A stretch of 64,000 nucleotides of DNA from Paenibacillus hunanensis. GTDB taxonomy: Bacteria; Bacillota; Bacilli; Paenibacillales; Paenibacillaceae. Positions 47,231 through 56,314 of this stretch are shown here, one piece after another (position 1 is the first letter of the stretch; each line of letters opens with the position of its first letter). The DNA is taken from the NCBI RefSeq assembly GCF_014645615.1, contig NZ_BMMB01000003.1:124001-188000 (forward strand), in the 5' to 3' direction. The position numbers were made by a program, and so were the translations under genes. The notes under the pieces are model-generated. The model was given only the letters and a program-made list of their open reading frames with translations, had not been told where the DNA came from and did no database searches.

Positions 47231-47914
47231 TTAAGCCTGCGGATAAGCAGTATACGTCCAGAAGCGTTCACGGCTAAAGCGCTCGCGTAGCTCGCGATCC
47301 ATCTTTTTGCTCTTGCCCAGCTCACCTGGCGATGGGAATTGGGAACGATGTGCATGAATGGAATTCAGCTTATTCTGGATAAAGTCGCCCACTTCATTTT
47401 CCACATCAGGATAACCAATCTCATCTGTGCAATTATGGGAAAATGCCATCGCATAGAGCGGTGGACGCTCCGCTTCCGGCAATTGACTCATCGCACGCAC
47501 GACAGCAGCACCGGTTGCATCATGGTCAGGATGCACGCTGTAGCCTGGATAAAAGGTAAATACAGCAGATGGCTGAAGCTCCTGTAATAGCTCTAGAATC
47601 GTGCCATCCAACACCTTACGATCTTCAAACTCAATCGTTTTATCATGGAAGCCCATCATACGCAAATCCTGAATACCGATCGCTTCAACGGACTTTTTCA
47701 ATTCTGCGCGGCGAATATTCGGCAAATTCACACGGTTCGTAAATGGCGGTGTGCCCATGTTACGTCCCATTTCGCCCAGTGTCAGGCAGGCATACGTTAC
47801 TTGCCCACCAGCGGCAATATGCTTGGACAATGTACCGGACAGACTGTAGCACTCATCATCTGGATGAGGCAGCACGACCAGTACACGGGATTGTTCAGGT
47901 ATCGTCAGTTTCAT
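47231..47914 (-). CDS. bshB2: Bacillithiol biosynthesis deacetylase BshB2
   Basis: 227 residues of the LmbE/PIG-L zinc deacetylase family: VVLPHPDDECYSLSGTL holds the metal motif HPDDE, and FYPGYSVHPDHDATG the third histidine. TFTN.VN.PNIRR and GFHDKT are typical of BshB2/YojG. The enzyme removes acetate from GlcNAc-malate in bacillithiol synthesis. The ATG at 47914 has GAGGAG 9 bases upstream; earlier in-frame ATGs would overlap the ribosome site. It follows yojF directly, as in B. subtilis yojFG. Confidence 0.92.
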   Translation of the reverse strand: MKLTIPEQSRVLVVLPHPDDECYSLSGTLSKHIAAGGQVTYACLTLGEMGRNMGTPPFTNRVNLPNIRRAELKKSVEAIGIQDLRMMGFHDKTIEFEDRKVLDGTILELLQELQPSAVFTFYPGYSVHPDHDATGAAVVRAMSQLPEAERPPLYAMAFSHNCTDEIGYPDVENEVGDFIQNKLNSIHAHRSQFPSPGELGKSKKMDRELRERFSRERFWTYTAYPQA

Positions 47915-47934
47915 CGGGTTCATCTCCTCACTCA

Positions 47935-48288
47935 TCAAAACGGCTCCTTACTGAGCTGCAAGGCAACAACAAGCTTACCCTGAGCATCGTGTCCTGCTAG
48001 AATCAAGCGCGCCTGCTCGGTGTCTTCATAATGAGTCAAGCCTTCGGAATATACCCAGCCTGTCTCTGTTTTCAGACCTACACGGAAAAAGGGCGCTTTT
48101 TCTGAAATGGAGCCTGTAGTATAGCGTAGACGTGCATTACTAATAAATGTTGCCGACGGGTGCTTGCTGCTGTCCATATGGGACGCGTACGCGCCAGTCG
48201 TCATTTCAAGGTGAATATACAAATCCTGATCCTGAAGCTCGTTTAAACGACGCTGGATCAGTACTGGATCAATGAGCTGCATTGTCAT
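47935..48288 (-). CDS. yojF: YojF family protein (DUF1806)
   Basis: 117 residues, compact beta-rich protein resembling B. subtilis YojF: LNELQDQDLYIHLEMTTGAYA, ARLRYTTGSISEKAPFFRVGLKTETGWVYSEGLTHYE, ARLILAGHDAQGKLVVALQLS. Function not established; constantly paired with bshB2. GGAGG is 9 bases before the ATG. The stop lies 20 bases before the chosen bshB2 start. Confidence 0.88.
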   Translation of the reverse strand: MTMQLIDPVLIQRRLNELQDQDLYIHLEMTTGAYASHMDSSKHPSATFISNARLRYTTGSISEKAPFFRVGLKTETGWVYSEGLTHYEDTEQARLILAGHDAQGKLVVALQLSKEPF

Positions 48289-48623
48289 CTCTATCTTCCT
48301 CCATATCCTCGCAAAATGCTTATCATATTATACTACATTATTTTTCGTATGTATAAGGGAAGGAAATAAATTGCATAAGTGCTGTGTTTAGCGCTGTGAA
48401 AAGAGACCGCTATATGAACTTTATAGCGTCTTGCATCAACTACTCCGGTAAGAAATACGGAGATCCACTAGAATAGAGCCTGCGAATCTACAACATAGGA
48501 GTTCATTGTAGACTCTCAGGCTCTAAAGATTATAATTATCGATCAATCTGTACCGTTCATGTGAATCACTGGTATCGGCTGTATCGATATTCGTATGGAA
48601 CAGACAATATGATTAATTCCCAT
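48289..48623. other. Intergenic region between yojF and acetylesterase gene
   Basis: Includes the hairpin at 48475-48524. AT-rich otherwise, nothing else seen. Confidence 0.5.
48475..48524. terminator. Hairpin after the acetylesterase-like gene
   Basis: AGAGCCTG pairs with CAGGCTCT and TCTACAA with TTGTAGA around a 4-base internal loop. The T run is weak in both directions, so termination is only likely. Confidence 0.5.
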
Positions 48624-49889
48624 TTACGGTGTTAATCCCTGGCGCTTCAGTTCTTCGGATACCAGTCTGGCGAGCTGGATCGCGCCTGCACGGTTAGGAT
48701 GCAGAGAATCTCCATCCATATAGAGTGCCAGTGTTGCCGCCGGGCCAATAGATGTAAAATAAGCGGAGCTGATCACGTTCAGATCGATTAAAGGCACATT
48801 CTCCTCGGATGCAAGGGCAACTGTTGCTGCTCGGTACCATCTGCCCTGAGCGTTGTGTACACCCGCGCTATTAAAGTCAGTCGCACGTCCCTGCGGCGTG
48901 GATAATACGGCTGTTGCGCCTTTTGCCTTCGCCTGACGAATCATATCGCGCATATATTCCTTAAACTGCGCTTCGGTTGTCGTATTTTTGGAATTCGTAT
49001 CGTTGATACCCAGCTGAACGATAAATAGATCGCCGGGCTTAATGTATTTCAAAATAGCCTCCATCTGTCCATCATTAAGGAAGCCACGAGCGATCTGTCC
49101 GCCAGACGCCATATTGCGTACGATAAAGCTCGATGGGTTCACATATTGCTGTAGCATTTGCCCCCAGCCGCCCTGCACACTGCTATCCAGTGGATAGTAA
49201 TTCGCTACAGTAGAATCACCGCCAATATAGATCGTAGGGTGCGTCGTTGGATTTGTGGATAGCTGCGTGATCTCCAATGCGCTCAAGGTGAAAGCTGCTC
49301 CAGCTTTACCCTCGGTAACTAGTAGATTCAGCTGTCCATCCGTTACTGGAATCTGAAACTCGTCAACCGCATTGTCCCCCGTCATATTGATGATCTGATA
49401 CACCCCTTCGGCTGCTACACTGGAGCGCGATGTATTACCCAGCATCACCTTCACCTTATATAAGCCATTGGGTAGATCAACATTGAATGTATTGGTGCTC
49501 TTCGTGCCAAAGGTTACAAATTGTACGGCATCACTCCCCACACCTGACCCTGAGGCAGACACATTACGCATATTAGCAGGTGTATTAAAGCCATATCCCC
49601 GTGCTGCACTGTAGGCATCCTCTGCGCGAACACCTGTATAACCAGCCTGTACCGCTCCGTTGCCAAAATCGAACTTGTAGCCAGTCGCAGCAACTGCTGC
49701 TGGTGCAGGCCCAGCCGTGTACAATGCAGCTAGCATCGCTACACTTGCCGCTGTGAGCATTGCCTTTTTCCAAAAACGACTTTGCTTCTTCAGCGCTATG
49801 TCGCTGTTACGAGTATGTAGAGCTGTATCTGAGCTTCTAATCGTCTGACGTCGCGGTGACATTTTGAATAATTTCCCTTTGGTAATCAT
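48624..49889 (-). CDS. Secreted rhamnogalacturonan acetylesterase-like SGNH hydrolase
   Basis: 421 residues. A long charged N-terminus precedes a signal segment (about 43-68, ending AAVAA). Residues 70-205 form a beta-sandwich module (YKFDFGNGAVQAGYTGV..., malectin/carbohydrate-binding-like). The SGNH domain starts near 218 with GGDSTVAN (nucleophile S226), GINDTN (N296) and DSLHPN (D394, H397), matching RhgT/YesT esterases that remove acetyl groups from pectin. A cre-like site lies 17 bases before the start. Confidence 0.88.
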   Translation of the reverse strand: MITKGKLFKMSPRRQTIRSSDTALHTRNSDIALKKQSRFWKKAMLTAASVAMLAALYTAGPAPAAVAATGYKFDFGNGAVQAGYTGVRAEDAYSAARGYGFNTPANMRNVSASGSGVGSDAVQFVTFGTKSTNTFNVDLPNGLYKVKVMLGNTSRSSVAAEGVYQIINMTGDNAVDEFQIPVTDGQLNLLVTEGKAGAAFTLSALEITQLSTNPTTHPTIYIGGDSTVANYYPLDSSVQGGWGQMLQQYVNPSSFIVRNMASGGQIARGFLNDGQMEAILKYIKPGDLFIVQLGINDTNSKNTTTEAQFKEYMRDMIRQAKAKGATAVLSTPQGRATDFNSAGVHNAQGRWYRAATVALASEENVPLIDLNVISSAYFTSIGPAATLALYMDGDSLHPNRAGAIQLARLVSEELKRQGLTP

Positions 49890-49905
49890 GTAATCCCTCC
49901 CATTA

Positions 49906-49920
49906 ATGTAAGCGTATTCA
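49906..49920. promoter_or_regulatory. cre-like site (CcpA) before the acetylesterase gene
   Basis: ATGTAAGCGTATTCA matches WTGNAANCGNWNNCW completely and lies just ahead of the ribosome site, a place suited to roadblock repression. Confidence 0.6.
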
Positions 49921-50116
49921 AATCGTATATTAGTATTTCGCTTAGTTAGAGGAACTTCCTTTTTTCAAACTAGCTATATATTATTAAAATTTGGAAATTA
50001 GGCATATAACATTATAGATGACGCTGCGAATCCTTCTTCACTTATTCATTAGCTCTGGTCGATGCTCGGCATGATTATAGCGATGCTAACCATTCAGGAC
50101 ATGGATAATTGATAAA

Positions 50117-50162
50117 AAGCCTTTCCGCTGGAGACAGTGAATGTTCTCCATCGAAAAGGCTT
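50117..50162 (-). terminator. Terminator of the MarR-permease-UspA operon
   Basis: 18-bp stem starting AAGCCTTT and ending AAAGGCTT (16 of 18 paired), then five T on the minus strand. Confidence 0.85.
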
Positions 50163-50171
50163 CGCTAGCTA

Positions 50172-50600
50172 TTACTTCACTATCGTGACCGCACATTCAG
50201 CATGCTGAGCCACATAATGACTCACACTTCCAAGCATCCATTCCTGAATCGTACCCAGCCCTCGGCTCCCCATTACAATCAGATCCGCATGAACCTTTGT
50301 CGCATAATGTACAATCGCCTTGCCCGCATGACCCTGTATGATATTCACACGTGCAGGGTGAGCTCGTTCTGTCATTCGATTCAAGCGCTCCCGGGTCTCC
50401 TGTTGCTCGTCTGTAAAATAAGCTTCCAGCTCATGGGTCGGTATGATGAGCGGCTGCTGGAGTAACTCTGCCTGCACAGAATCAACATATACCACATCCA
50501 GCTGTGTCTGTAGCTCTCCGGCAAGCTGTACAGCATGATCCAGAGCACGCTCAGCATGGGCAGAGCCATCGTAAGGTACGATAATATATTGAAATGCCAT
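50172..50600 (-). CDS. Universal stress protein, UspA family
   Basis: 142 residues: N-terminal IIVPYDGSAHAERAL, and the ATP-binding motif GSRGLG...LGS near 110-125 of the form G-2x-G-9x-G-S, so nucleotide binding is expected. Third gene of an operon after a MarR regulator and a Pip-type permease, 18 bases after the permease stop. A paralogue is at 52999-53430; the two share LRQPLI/LQQPLI and ELEAYF segments. Confidence 0.92.
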   Translation of the reverse strand: MAFQYIIVPYDGSAHAERALDHAVQLAGELQTQLDVVYVDSVQAELLQQPLIIPTHELEAYFTDEQQETRERLNRMTERAHPARVNIIQGHAGKAIVHYATKVHADLIVMGSRGLGTIQEWMLGSVSHYVAQHAECAVTIVK

Positions 50601-50618
50601 CCTTGTATCCTCTTTTCT

Positions 50619-51710
50619 TTAATGATCAACTGCTGGCTGTGTAAGCGGAGCAGTAGCTGGACGAATGAGAGCCGTACGCAGCCAGGTCACACCCCAGGTG
50701 ATCAATGTGATTAACAGCAGATTGAGCACAAATGAACCGACTGGCGCATCATTATAAATCAAACGCAGATAGCCCTGAATCGCATTCGGTGCGGGTAGAA
50801 AGGAACCGATATGCCGATAAAATGGCGTCAGCATCGCTGCTGGAATAATATTGCCTGCTGTCATGAGCTGGAGCGGAATGAGCGCTACATTAAATAACGG
50901 TGCAGCATTGCCAAATAGAGCAAATGCCATCTGTGTCACACCGATGCTAGCTGCATATACGAGCATATGAAAGCCCCACATTTGCCAGAACGATGCCGTT
51001 GTATTGGCAAATAGCATAGCAACACTGGTAACAATTAAAGATCCAAATAACGCCACGCCTACAAGCAGGAGCTGTCTTCCCCAGAAAATATCCCATTTGC
51101 GATGGCTACGTTTTAGCATCATGGAAGCGAGATTCAGCTGAATATTCATCGTCATCACACCAATATACGTAACAAAGCCCAGAATCATCGGCAGCATCGA
51201 TATTGCAAAATTACGAATCGAATGGGTTTTGATGATATTCGTGCTGACAATTTGCTCCTGCACATCGCCAAAGGCTTGCTTGCCTACAGCTGCTGAAATA
51301 GCTGGAGCCGAAGCTTCCATCATTGATTTGGCGATATCTGAATTGGCTTCATTTACATAATACGAGAGCTGTGCGGATTGCTTGCTGCTACCTTGCTCTG
51401 TAAATTCAGCTGGGATCGCAATGACCATCATGACCTCACCCTGATCCATCTGCTGCTGCGCTTGTTGCAGCGACGAATACATAACCGATTGATACGGCAT
51501 CTGCTGGATCATACGCTCTATAATTACTGCACCCGAACGACCATCCTCATTCACAATACCAACCTTCAACTGATCAAGCCGTTCGGTTGCCCCGTTATAT
51601 CCGGTCATCCACACGATCGTAAATAATAACGGTACAAATACGGCGAATACGAGACCAATCTTCGTCTGAACAATACTTAAAAATGCCTTGCAGGTGTGTA
51701 AAGCTTGCAT
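50619..51710 (-). CDS. ABC-2-type/YhgE-Pip-like membrane protein
   Basis: 363 residues: one N-terminal helix (about 19-36), an extracytoplasmic domain of about 150 residues (LKVGIVNEDGRSGAVIIERMIQQMPY ... VMMVIAIPAEFTEQ), then five C-terminal helices beginning near ISMLPMILGFVTYIGVMTMN. This is the layout of YhgE/Pip and DUF3533 proteins in the ABC-2 permease group, often linked to drug or secretion functions under MarR/TetR control. No ATPase is adjacent. Regulated by the upstream MarR gene by inference. Confidence 0.82.
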   Translation of the reverse strand: MQALHTCKAFLSIVQTKIGLVFAVFVPLLFTIVWMTGYNGATERLDQLKVGIVNEDGRSGAVIIERMIQQMPYQSVMYSSLQQAQQQMDQGEVMMVIAIPAEFTEQGSSKQSAQLSYYVNEANSDIAKSMMEASAPAISAAVGKQAFGDVQEQIVSTNIIKTHSIRNFAISMLPMILGFVTYIGVMTMNIQLNLASMMLKRSHRKWDIFWGRQLLLVGVALFGSLIVTSVAMLFANTTASFWQMWGFHMLVYAASIGVTQMAFALFGNAAPLFNVALIPLQLMTAGNIIPAAMLTPFYRHIGSFLPAPNAIQGYLRLIYNDAPVGSFVLNLLLITLITWGVTWLRTALIRPATAPLTQPAVDH

Positions 51711-51806
51711 AGGTTATTCCACTCCACTTCTTTGTCTGTATATAAATAGATGGTTAGCCTATAAAAGGCTATGCATCTATTTGTCCAAAAAATGAGCCGA
51801 CCTTAT

Positions 51807-52238
51807 TCAGTCGGACAAATTTTCATAGATATGATTTACGGCATCCTGTAGCGAATGGTCGGCTTTTCCTTGATATCGATCATAAATATCATGATCCAAT
51901 CTCTCCATAATAGGCTCTGCCTGCTGTAAAAGCGCCACACCCTCTTCGGTAAGATGCACAACGACCGCACGACGATCAGCTGGATCGACATGACGTGCAA
52001 TCAACTGCTTTTTTTCCAGTCGTTCTAGCGTTTTCCCAATGCTCGTCTGATCGCGCTCATGGATATTTGCTAGCTTTTTCTGAGACATCCCTTCATATTT
52101 ACTCAATTGATGCAGGATGCCAAACTGCTCTGGTGTAATATCCAGTGAGCTTAGTAATTGAGTCGCTCTCTTTTTATAAGCCAGATACGTACGTGATAAC
52201 AATAATCCTAAAGACTGCTCATCTGAATGAAGAGGCAT
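51807..52238 (-). CDS. MarR family transcriptional regulator
   Basis: 143 residues. Winged-helix domain with LDITPEQFGILHQLSKYEGMSQKKLANIHERDQTSIGKTLERLEKKQLIARHVDPADRRAVVVHLTEEG, the DxRA wing motif of MarR proteins being DRRA. It is the first gene of the operon with a Pip-like permease and UspA. A promoter with an overlapping 35-bp near-perfect palindrome lies 21 bases before the start codon, strongly suggesting autorepression released by a ligand. AAGGAGG before the ATG. Confidence 0.93.
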   Translation of the reverse strand: MPLHSDEQSLGLLLSRTYLAYKKRATQLLSSLDITPEQFGILHQLSKYEGMSQKKLANIHERDQTSIGKTLERLEKKQLIARHVDPADRRAVVVHLTEEGVALLQQAEPIMERLDHDIYDRYQGKADHSLQDAVNHIYENLSD

Positions 52239-52258
52239 CGTATTCCTCCTTCAACAAA

Positions 52259-52293
52259 ATACTAGCATAGCCGATAATCGACTATGCTAGTAT
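52259..52293. promoter_or_regulatory. 35-bp palindromic operator of the MarR operon
   Basis: 17-base arms starting ATACTAGCATAG and ending CTATGCTAGTAT flank one central base, with a single mismatch. It overlaps the -10 box and runs up to the ribosome site. Confidence 0.8.
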
Positions 52294-52318
52294 ATGTGGT
52301 GGATATGAAATTTGTCAA
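52289..52318 (-). promoter_or_regulatory. Promoter of the MarR operon
   Basis: TTGACA (52318-52313), 18-base spacer, TATACT (52294-52289) on the minus strand; the -10 box is part of the palindrome. Confidence 0.75.
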
Positions 52319-52341
52319 AGCTTTTTTGTATAGCCTGTATC

Positions 52342-52593
52342 TCAATCACGTGGATAGTTGATGTCCATAATATCCATAAATGGCACCTTGTACAGATCTT
52401 CGACCGTCTGTACATGTACCTTACCTGTACGTGAATCCATTTTAACAATTTCACCGCGCACCGTTTCTTCCCAGCCCCAGACAGTCAGCACGATAATCGA
52501 CTTTTCATGAAATGCTTCTGTTAGCTGATTACCGAGCTCTTCCAGAACAAATTCATCGCGTGTTGGACGCTTGGCCACTTTTGCTTTAGCCAA
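52342..52593 (-). CDS. Small protein, YolD-like
   Basis: 83 residues. IIVLTVWGWEETVRGEIVKMDSRTGKVHVQTVEDLYKVPFMDIMDI resembles the YolD-like family (short beta-barrel-like proteins, some linked to DNA repair polymerases), but similarity is by eye. The TTG start at 52593 follows GGGAGG by 8 bases. Hydrophilic N-terminus, no membrane segment. Confidence 0.65.
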   Translation of the reverse strand: MAKAKVAKRPTRDEFVLEELGNQLTEAFHEKSIIVLTVWGWEETVRGEIVKMDSRTGKVHVQTVEDLYKVPFMDIMDINYPRD

Positions 52594-52998
52594 TGTAAGA
52601 CCTCCCTAGTATGTTCTCCTTTTCATTTTAACGTTTCATCTCCAGTGTTACAATAGTTTACGAGAAAAAACAAGAACAAATGTTCCGAATGATGGATTGG
52701 TCGAACTGGCAACAGCTATAGCAAGGTATTAAAGCTGGAATTTCTTTCAAAACATATCCAGCGATTTATGGAAAGCAATCTGACTGCAACTCAAAATCTA
52801 ACCGCACGCCAAAAACCCAACTGCACATCAAAAACCGCTCTGTGCTATGTATAGCCTAAGAGCGGTTCGTTTGGATCAGACTTATATCATATTCGCGCTT
52901 CAACAAATAACGCTCATTTAAAATCAAACTTTCAATTGTACGCTTATACGCTCGATGGGAGCATGATTGTATCTTCCCCAGCATATATGACTCACTGG
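52594..52998. other. Intergenic region between YolD-like and UspA genes
   Basis: Contains the terminator at 52833-52867. The rest is AT-rich; nothing else recognised. Confidence 0.5.
52833..52867 (-). terminator. Terminator after the second uspA-like gene
   Basis: AACCGCTCT / AGAGCGGTT stem with an inner partial pairing and five T on the minus strand. Confidence 0.75.
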
Positions 52999-53430
52999 TT
53001 ATTTAACAATCATCACTGGAGCAGATGCGCGCTGGGTTACATAGCGACTCACGCTACCCTTCATAAACTCACCCATCGTATTCAGTCCCCGACTACCCAT
53101 GATGATCAGATCGGGCTTCGATTGCCTTGAATAATCGACAATCCCCTTCGCTGCACTACCACAAATGATGACGGTTTTGGCATTCGGAATTCTGGAGATC
53201 ATCTCTCGCAGGTTGCGCCGCACTTCGTCCTCTTTATGGTCAAAATAAGCTTCCAATTCACTCGACGTCATAATGAGCGGCTGACGCAGCTCATCTACTG
53301 TTGCAGAATCAACATATAGAATCTCAAGCTCCGCCTGTAGACCTTCAGCCAGCGTTGCTGCTCGTTCCAGCGCACGCTGGGAATGCAATGAACCATCATA
53401 GGGGACAAGAACATGCGAGATCGCCATCAT
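52999..53430 (-). CDS. Universal stress protein, UspA family (paralogue)
   Basis: 143 residues: VLVPYDGSLHSQRAL at the start and an ATP-binding pattern GSRGLNTMGEFMKGS. Similar to the UspA at 50172-50600 in sequence and length. AAAGGAGG lies before two adjacent ATG codons (53430, 53427); either could be used. Monocistronic with its own terminator; a full cre-like site is 114 bases upstream. Confidence 0.92.
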   Translation of the reverse strand: MMAISHVLVPYDGSLHSQRALERAATLAEGLQAELEILYVDSATVDELRQPLIMTSSELEAYFDHKEDEVRRNLREMISRIPNAKTVIICGSAAKGIVDYSRQSKPDLIIMGSRGLNTMGEFMKGSVSRYVTQRASAPVMIVK

Positions 53431-53543
53431 ATATTCCTCCTTTAAAATGGAATTACAGTCATCATGCTTGATGAAGCGCTATCTGAATGAGACGAGAGAT
53501 TAAAAACCATGCTTATTATTAAAATAACTCCAATTTATGTAAA

Positions 53544-53559
53544 ATGCAAGCGTTTTCAT
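53544..53559. promoter_or_regulatory. cre-like site (CcpA) upstream of uspA
   Basis: ATGCAAGCGTTTTCAT matches WTGNAANCGNWNNCAW throughout. It is between the UspA gene and the GH127 terminator. Confidence 0.6.
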
Positions 53560-53627
53560 ATTTTGTCACGAATCTGTATTTATCCTATGTCCAGCAAGAT
53601 CGATTCATGAACCGTATGAAAAAATAA

Positions 53628-53667
53628 TACAAGCATACTCTCTCATATAGAGCTCGACATGCTTGTA
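53628..53667 (-). terminator. Terminator after the GH127 gene
   Basis: TACAAGCAT / ATGCTTGTA stem with extra inner pairs (CTC/GAG), then ATTATTTTTTC on the minus strand. Confidence 0.65.
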
Positions 53668-53887
53668 CCATTTACGATTAATGCTGTTTTGTTTAATGCG
53701 TAATATTCTTTAATTGCTAATACTATTAGTATATCTGGCAAGGTGCATCTGCTGAAGTGAATCCAGCATGTATTGTTTTATGTGAGCATACATACGGCAT
53801 GTATAGGTGAGCAGGTGCTTACTTCAAACGATTTATTTCTCTATGAATGGAGATAAATAAGGCATGCCATCAAGTCTCTCAAGCCAT

Positions 53888-55849
53888 TCAAGAGTTTCGT
53901 AGCCAGACGGACATCTCTCCTTCTCCGCGGTTACCCCATAGAAAGTATGGCACAGCAGTAAAGGATTGTTCGACACGCGCAGGTGGCTGTAAGCGATATA
54001 AGGAGGAATCTGCATCCGTATTTTGCTCGCGTATAGCCTGACCCTTGATTACTGTGCAGCCGCCTAGCAGGTTAGGATCATAGTGGGCTTCGAGTGGAGC
54101 TTCCGTTGTAATCGCCAGTGAAGCGAGCTGATCTCCATTATCTGCTTCTTCCATGCAGTATACCAGGGGGCCGCGCTGTAAAGCGATGCGTCCTGCATTG
54201 GCACGAAGCTCAGGGTGAGCGTACAGGATTTGTACGTCCATTTGCATATGCCATTCGATCGTATCTGTCGCTGTCCATTCACGCTGGATGTATACGTACC
54301 CATTGCGTAGCATGGAGGAATGATCAATCGGCTCTCCGTTTACAATAAGCTTCGCTTTGTGACACCAGCCAGGTAGACGCAGTGCCAGTGTGAACGAAAC
54401 AGGCTGTTCCATTTTGAAGCTAAAGCTGGCTATTCCGTCCCATGGATAATGGGTTGCTTGCTGAATCGTGATATCTGATCCATTCATATGAAGAGTGGAT
54501 TCATTGCCGATGAACAGATGGGTATAGATGGTGTCTGTATCGCTTGTGTATATATATTGCCCCAGTGAAGTGATCAGTCGGGCTACATTGGGTGGGCAAC
54601 ACGAGCAGCCAAACCATTTTTGTCGTACAGGCTTTATATGCTCGCGATCCGGGTTATGATGGCTTGCAGCTGGCCATACTTCAAGCGGGTTAACATAGAA
54701 ATAATGCTTACCGTCCTGCGACATGCCACCGATCACATTGTTGTACAGCGCTCGCTCCAGCACATCGCCATATTCACCACGTGGCTCTAATTGCAGCATT
54801 CGATGAGCGAAGAATACCATGCCTACTGCGGCGCATGTTTCGGAATAGATCGTATCGTTAGGCAGATCATAGTCAAAGGTAAAAGCTTCTCCGTGACGAG
54901 TTGAGCCGATCCCACCTGTAATGTACATTTGCCGATCTACAATATTGCGCCATAATGTACGGCAAGCGTCATGCAGGCGCTCATCCTCCGTCAGACGTGC
55001 CAGATCTGCCATTGCGGTGTACATATACACGGCACGTACGGCATGCCCGGTAGCGACCTTTTGCTCACGTACAGGCTGATGTGCCTGACAATACTCCAGA
55101 TTGATGCGCTCCTGTGGCTTGCCACCGTAGAAGCTGTAACGACCGCGCTTTTCCCATTCCTGTTTTAAATAATTCGGCTCCTGTCCACGTTCATCGATAA
55201 AGAATTGACTTAGCTTTAAATACCGTTCTTCCTTTGTAAGTCGATATAGCTTCACCAGTGCCAGCTCGATCTCCTGATGCCCATCATAACCACGCAGTTG
55301 ACCGGGCTTTGGACCGAATTGACCATCAATATAATCCGCCAGACGACAGACCACATCAAGCAATTGACGCTTGCCTGTCGCTTCATAATAAGCTACTCCA
55401 GCCTCGATCATATGCCCGGCGGTATAGAGTTCATGACAATCAACCAGATTCGTCCAGCGCTTATCCGGCTCCTTAATCGTAAAATACGTATTCAGATACC
55501 CATCTGCTCCCTGCGCCTCTGCAATCAACGCGATTACTTCATCTGTCATCTGCTCCAGCTGCGGATCAGGAGATAGCATAAGGGAATACCCTACTGCCTC
55601 AATCCATTTGGCGACATCGGTATCCTGAAAAACAAATCCATGAAACTCACCTTCTCTTCGTCCAGCCGCAATCTCAAAATTACGAATCGCATAACTCGGC
55701 TCTGCATCAGGCACACGGTCATGTAATGCTTCATATTGATAAGGAATCACAACATCCTTTACTAATTGCTGATAATCTGACCAGAAACGATCGTCAATAT
55801 GTACGTGCTTTGGACTTAACGTATGAACGGAATGCTGAATGGATTTCAT
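53888..55849 (-). CDS. GH127 family beta-L-arabinofuranosidase-like enzyme
   Basis: 653 residues, cytoplasmic (no signal peptide). (alpha/alpha)6-barrel features YLNTYF, LVDCHELYTAGHMIEAGVAYYEATG and GGIGSTRHGEAF are followed by the zinc/catalytic site: E and C of IYSETCAAVG and the paired cysteines in FGCSCCPPN, as in HypBA1 of Bifidobacterium. It would release beta-L-arabinofuranose from plant-derived oligosaccharides. The ATG at 55849 fits AAAGGAG; the longer frame from 55858 lacks one. A cre-like site is 74 bases upstream. Confidence 0.92.
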   Translation of the reverse strand: MKSIQHSVHTLSPKHVHIDDRFWSDYQQLVKDVVIPYQYEALHDRVPDAEPSYAIRNFEIAAGRREGEFHGFVFQDTDVAKWIEAVGYSLMLSPDPQLEQMTDEVIALIAEAQGADGYLNTYFTIKEPDKRWTNLVDCHELYTAGHMIEAGVAYYEATGKRQLLDVVCRLADYIDGQFGPKPGQLRGYDGHQEIELALVKLYRLTKEERYLKLSQFFIDERGQEPNYLKQEWEKRGRYSFYGGKPQERINLEYCQAHQPVREQKVATGHAVRAVYMYTAMADLARLTEDERLHDACRTLWRNIVDRQMYITGGIGSTRHGEAFTFDYDLPNDTIYSETCAAVGMVFFAHRMLQLEPRGEYGDVLERALYNNVIGGMSQDGKHYFYVNPLEVWPAASHHNPDREHIKPVRQKWFGCSCCPPNVARLITSLGQYIYTSDTDTIYTHLFIGNESTLHMNGSDITIQQATHYPWDGIASFSFKMEQPVSFTLALRLPGWCHKAKLIVNGEPIDHSSMLRNGYVYIQREWTATDTIEWHMQMDVQILYAHPELRANAGRIALQRGPLVYCMEEADNGDQLASLAITTEAPLEAHYDPNLLGGCTVIKGQAIREQNTDADSSLYRLQPPARVEQSFTAVPYFLWGNRGEGEMSVWLRNS

Positions 55850-56314
55850 GTGAATCAAGCTCCTTTCGAATGGGACTTGCAGTCATAGATCAAGCAGTCA
55901 AAGCTGGATGTTTACACACAAAAGATAACGCTTTCAATTTGAAAAATGAATCATTTATAATATGGTTAATTAATATCATATGTATTAACAATTAACAAGA
56001 GAAAACTGTGCATATAACGTTCCTATTGAGTATGGCTTGAATATGCCTTGAGTGTTACTTGAGTGCTGGTTCCATCGCTCTAATCCGTATTGATTTTCTT
56101 CTACATGACATACATCTACATGCTATACGTCGCTTCATCTATTTCTCTGTTCATGTGGTGATAACTAGTCTGATCATATAGTTATTTTCCTCAACAAGCA
56201 AAAAGCTTGATAGAGATTGGCAACGCACCGGGTATAATAAACGTACATCATGATAACGTGCATTATCGATCATGTAGTAGCATTTCATTCGACATCTTGA
56301 AGGAGGATATTCCC
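55850..56314. other. Divergent promoter region
   Basis: Between the GH127 gene (minus) and the zinc-ribbon/LRR gene (plus). Contains the cre-like site at 55923-55937; no further feature seen. Confidence 0.5.
55923..55937. promoter_or_regulatory. cre-like site (CcpA) before the GH127 gene
   Basis: On the minus strand TTGAAAGCGTTATCT fits WTGNAANCGNWNNCW completely, downstream of a TATTAT-containing likely promoter. Confidence 0.6.

Larger units (their letters stand above)
53431..53887. other. Intergenic region between uspA and GH127 genes
   Basis: Holds the cre-like site (53544-53559) and the GH127 terminator (53628-53667). Otherwise AT-rich. Confidence 0.55.

Noticed and set aside
52668-52681. 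AGAACAAATGTTCC-like dyad resembling the Crp/Fnr-associated palindrome
   Set aside because: Four mismatches to the 14-mer and not near a sensible target; likely chance.
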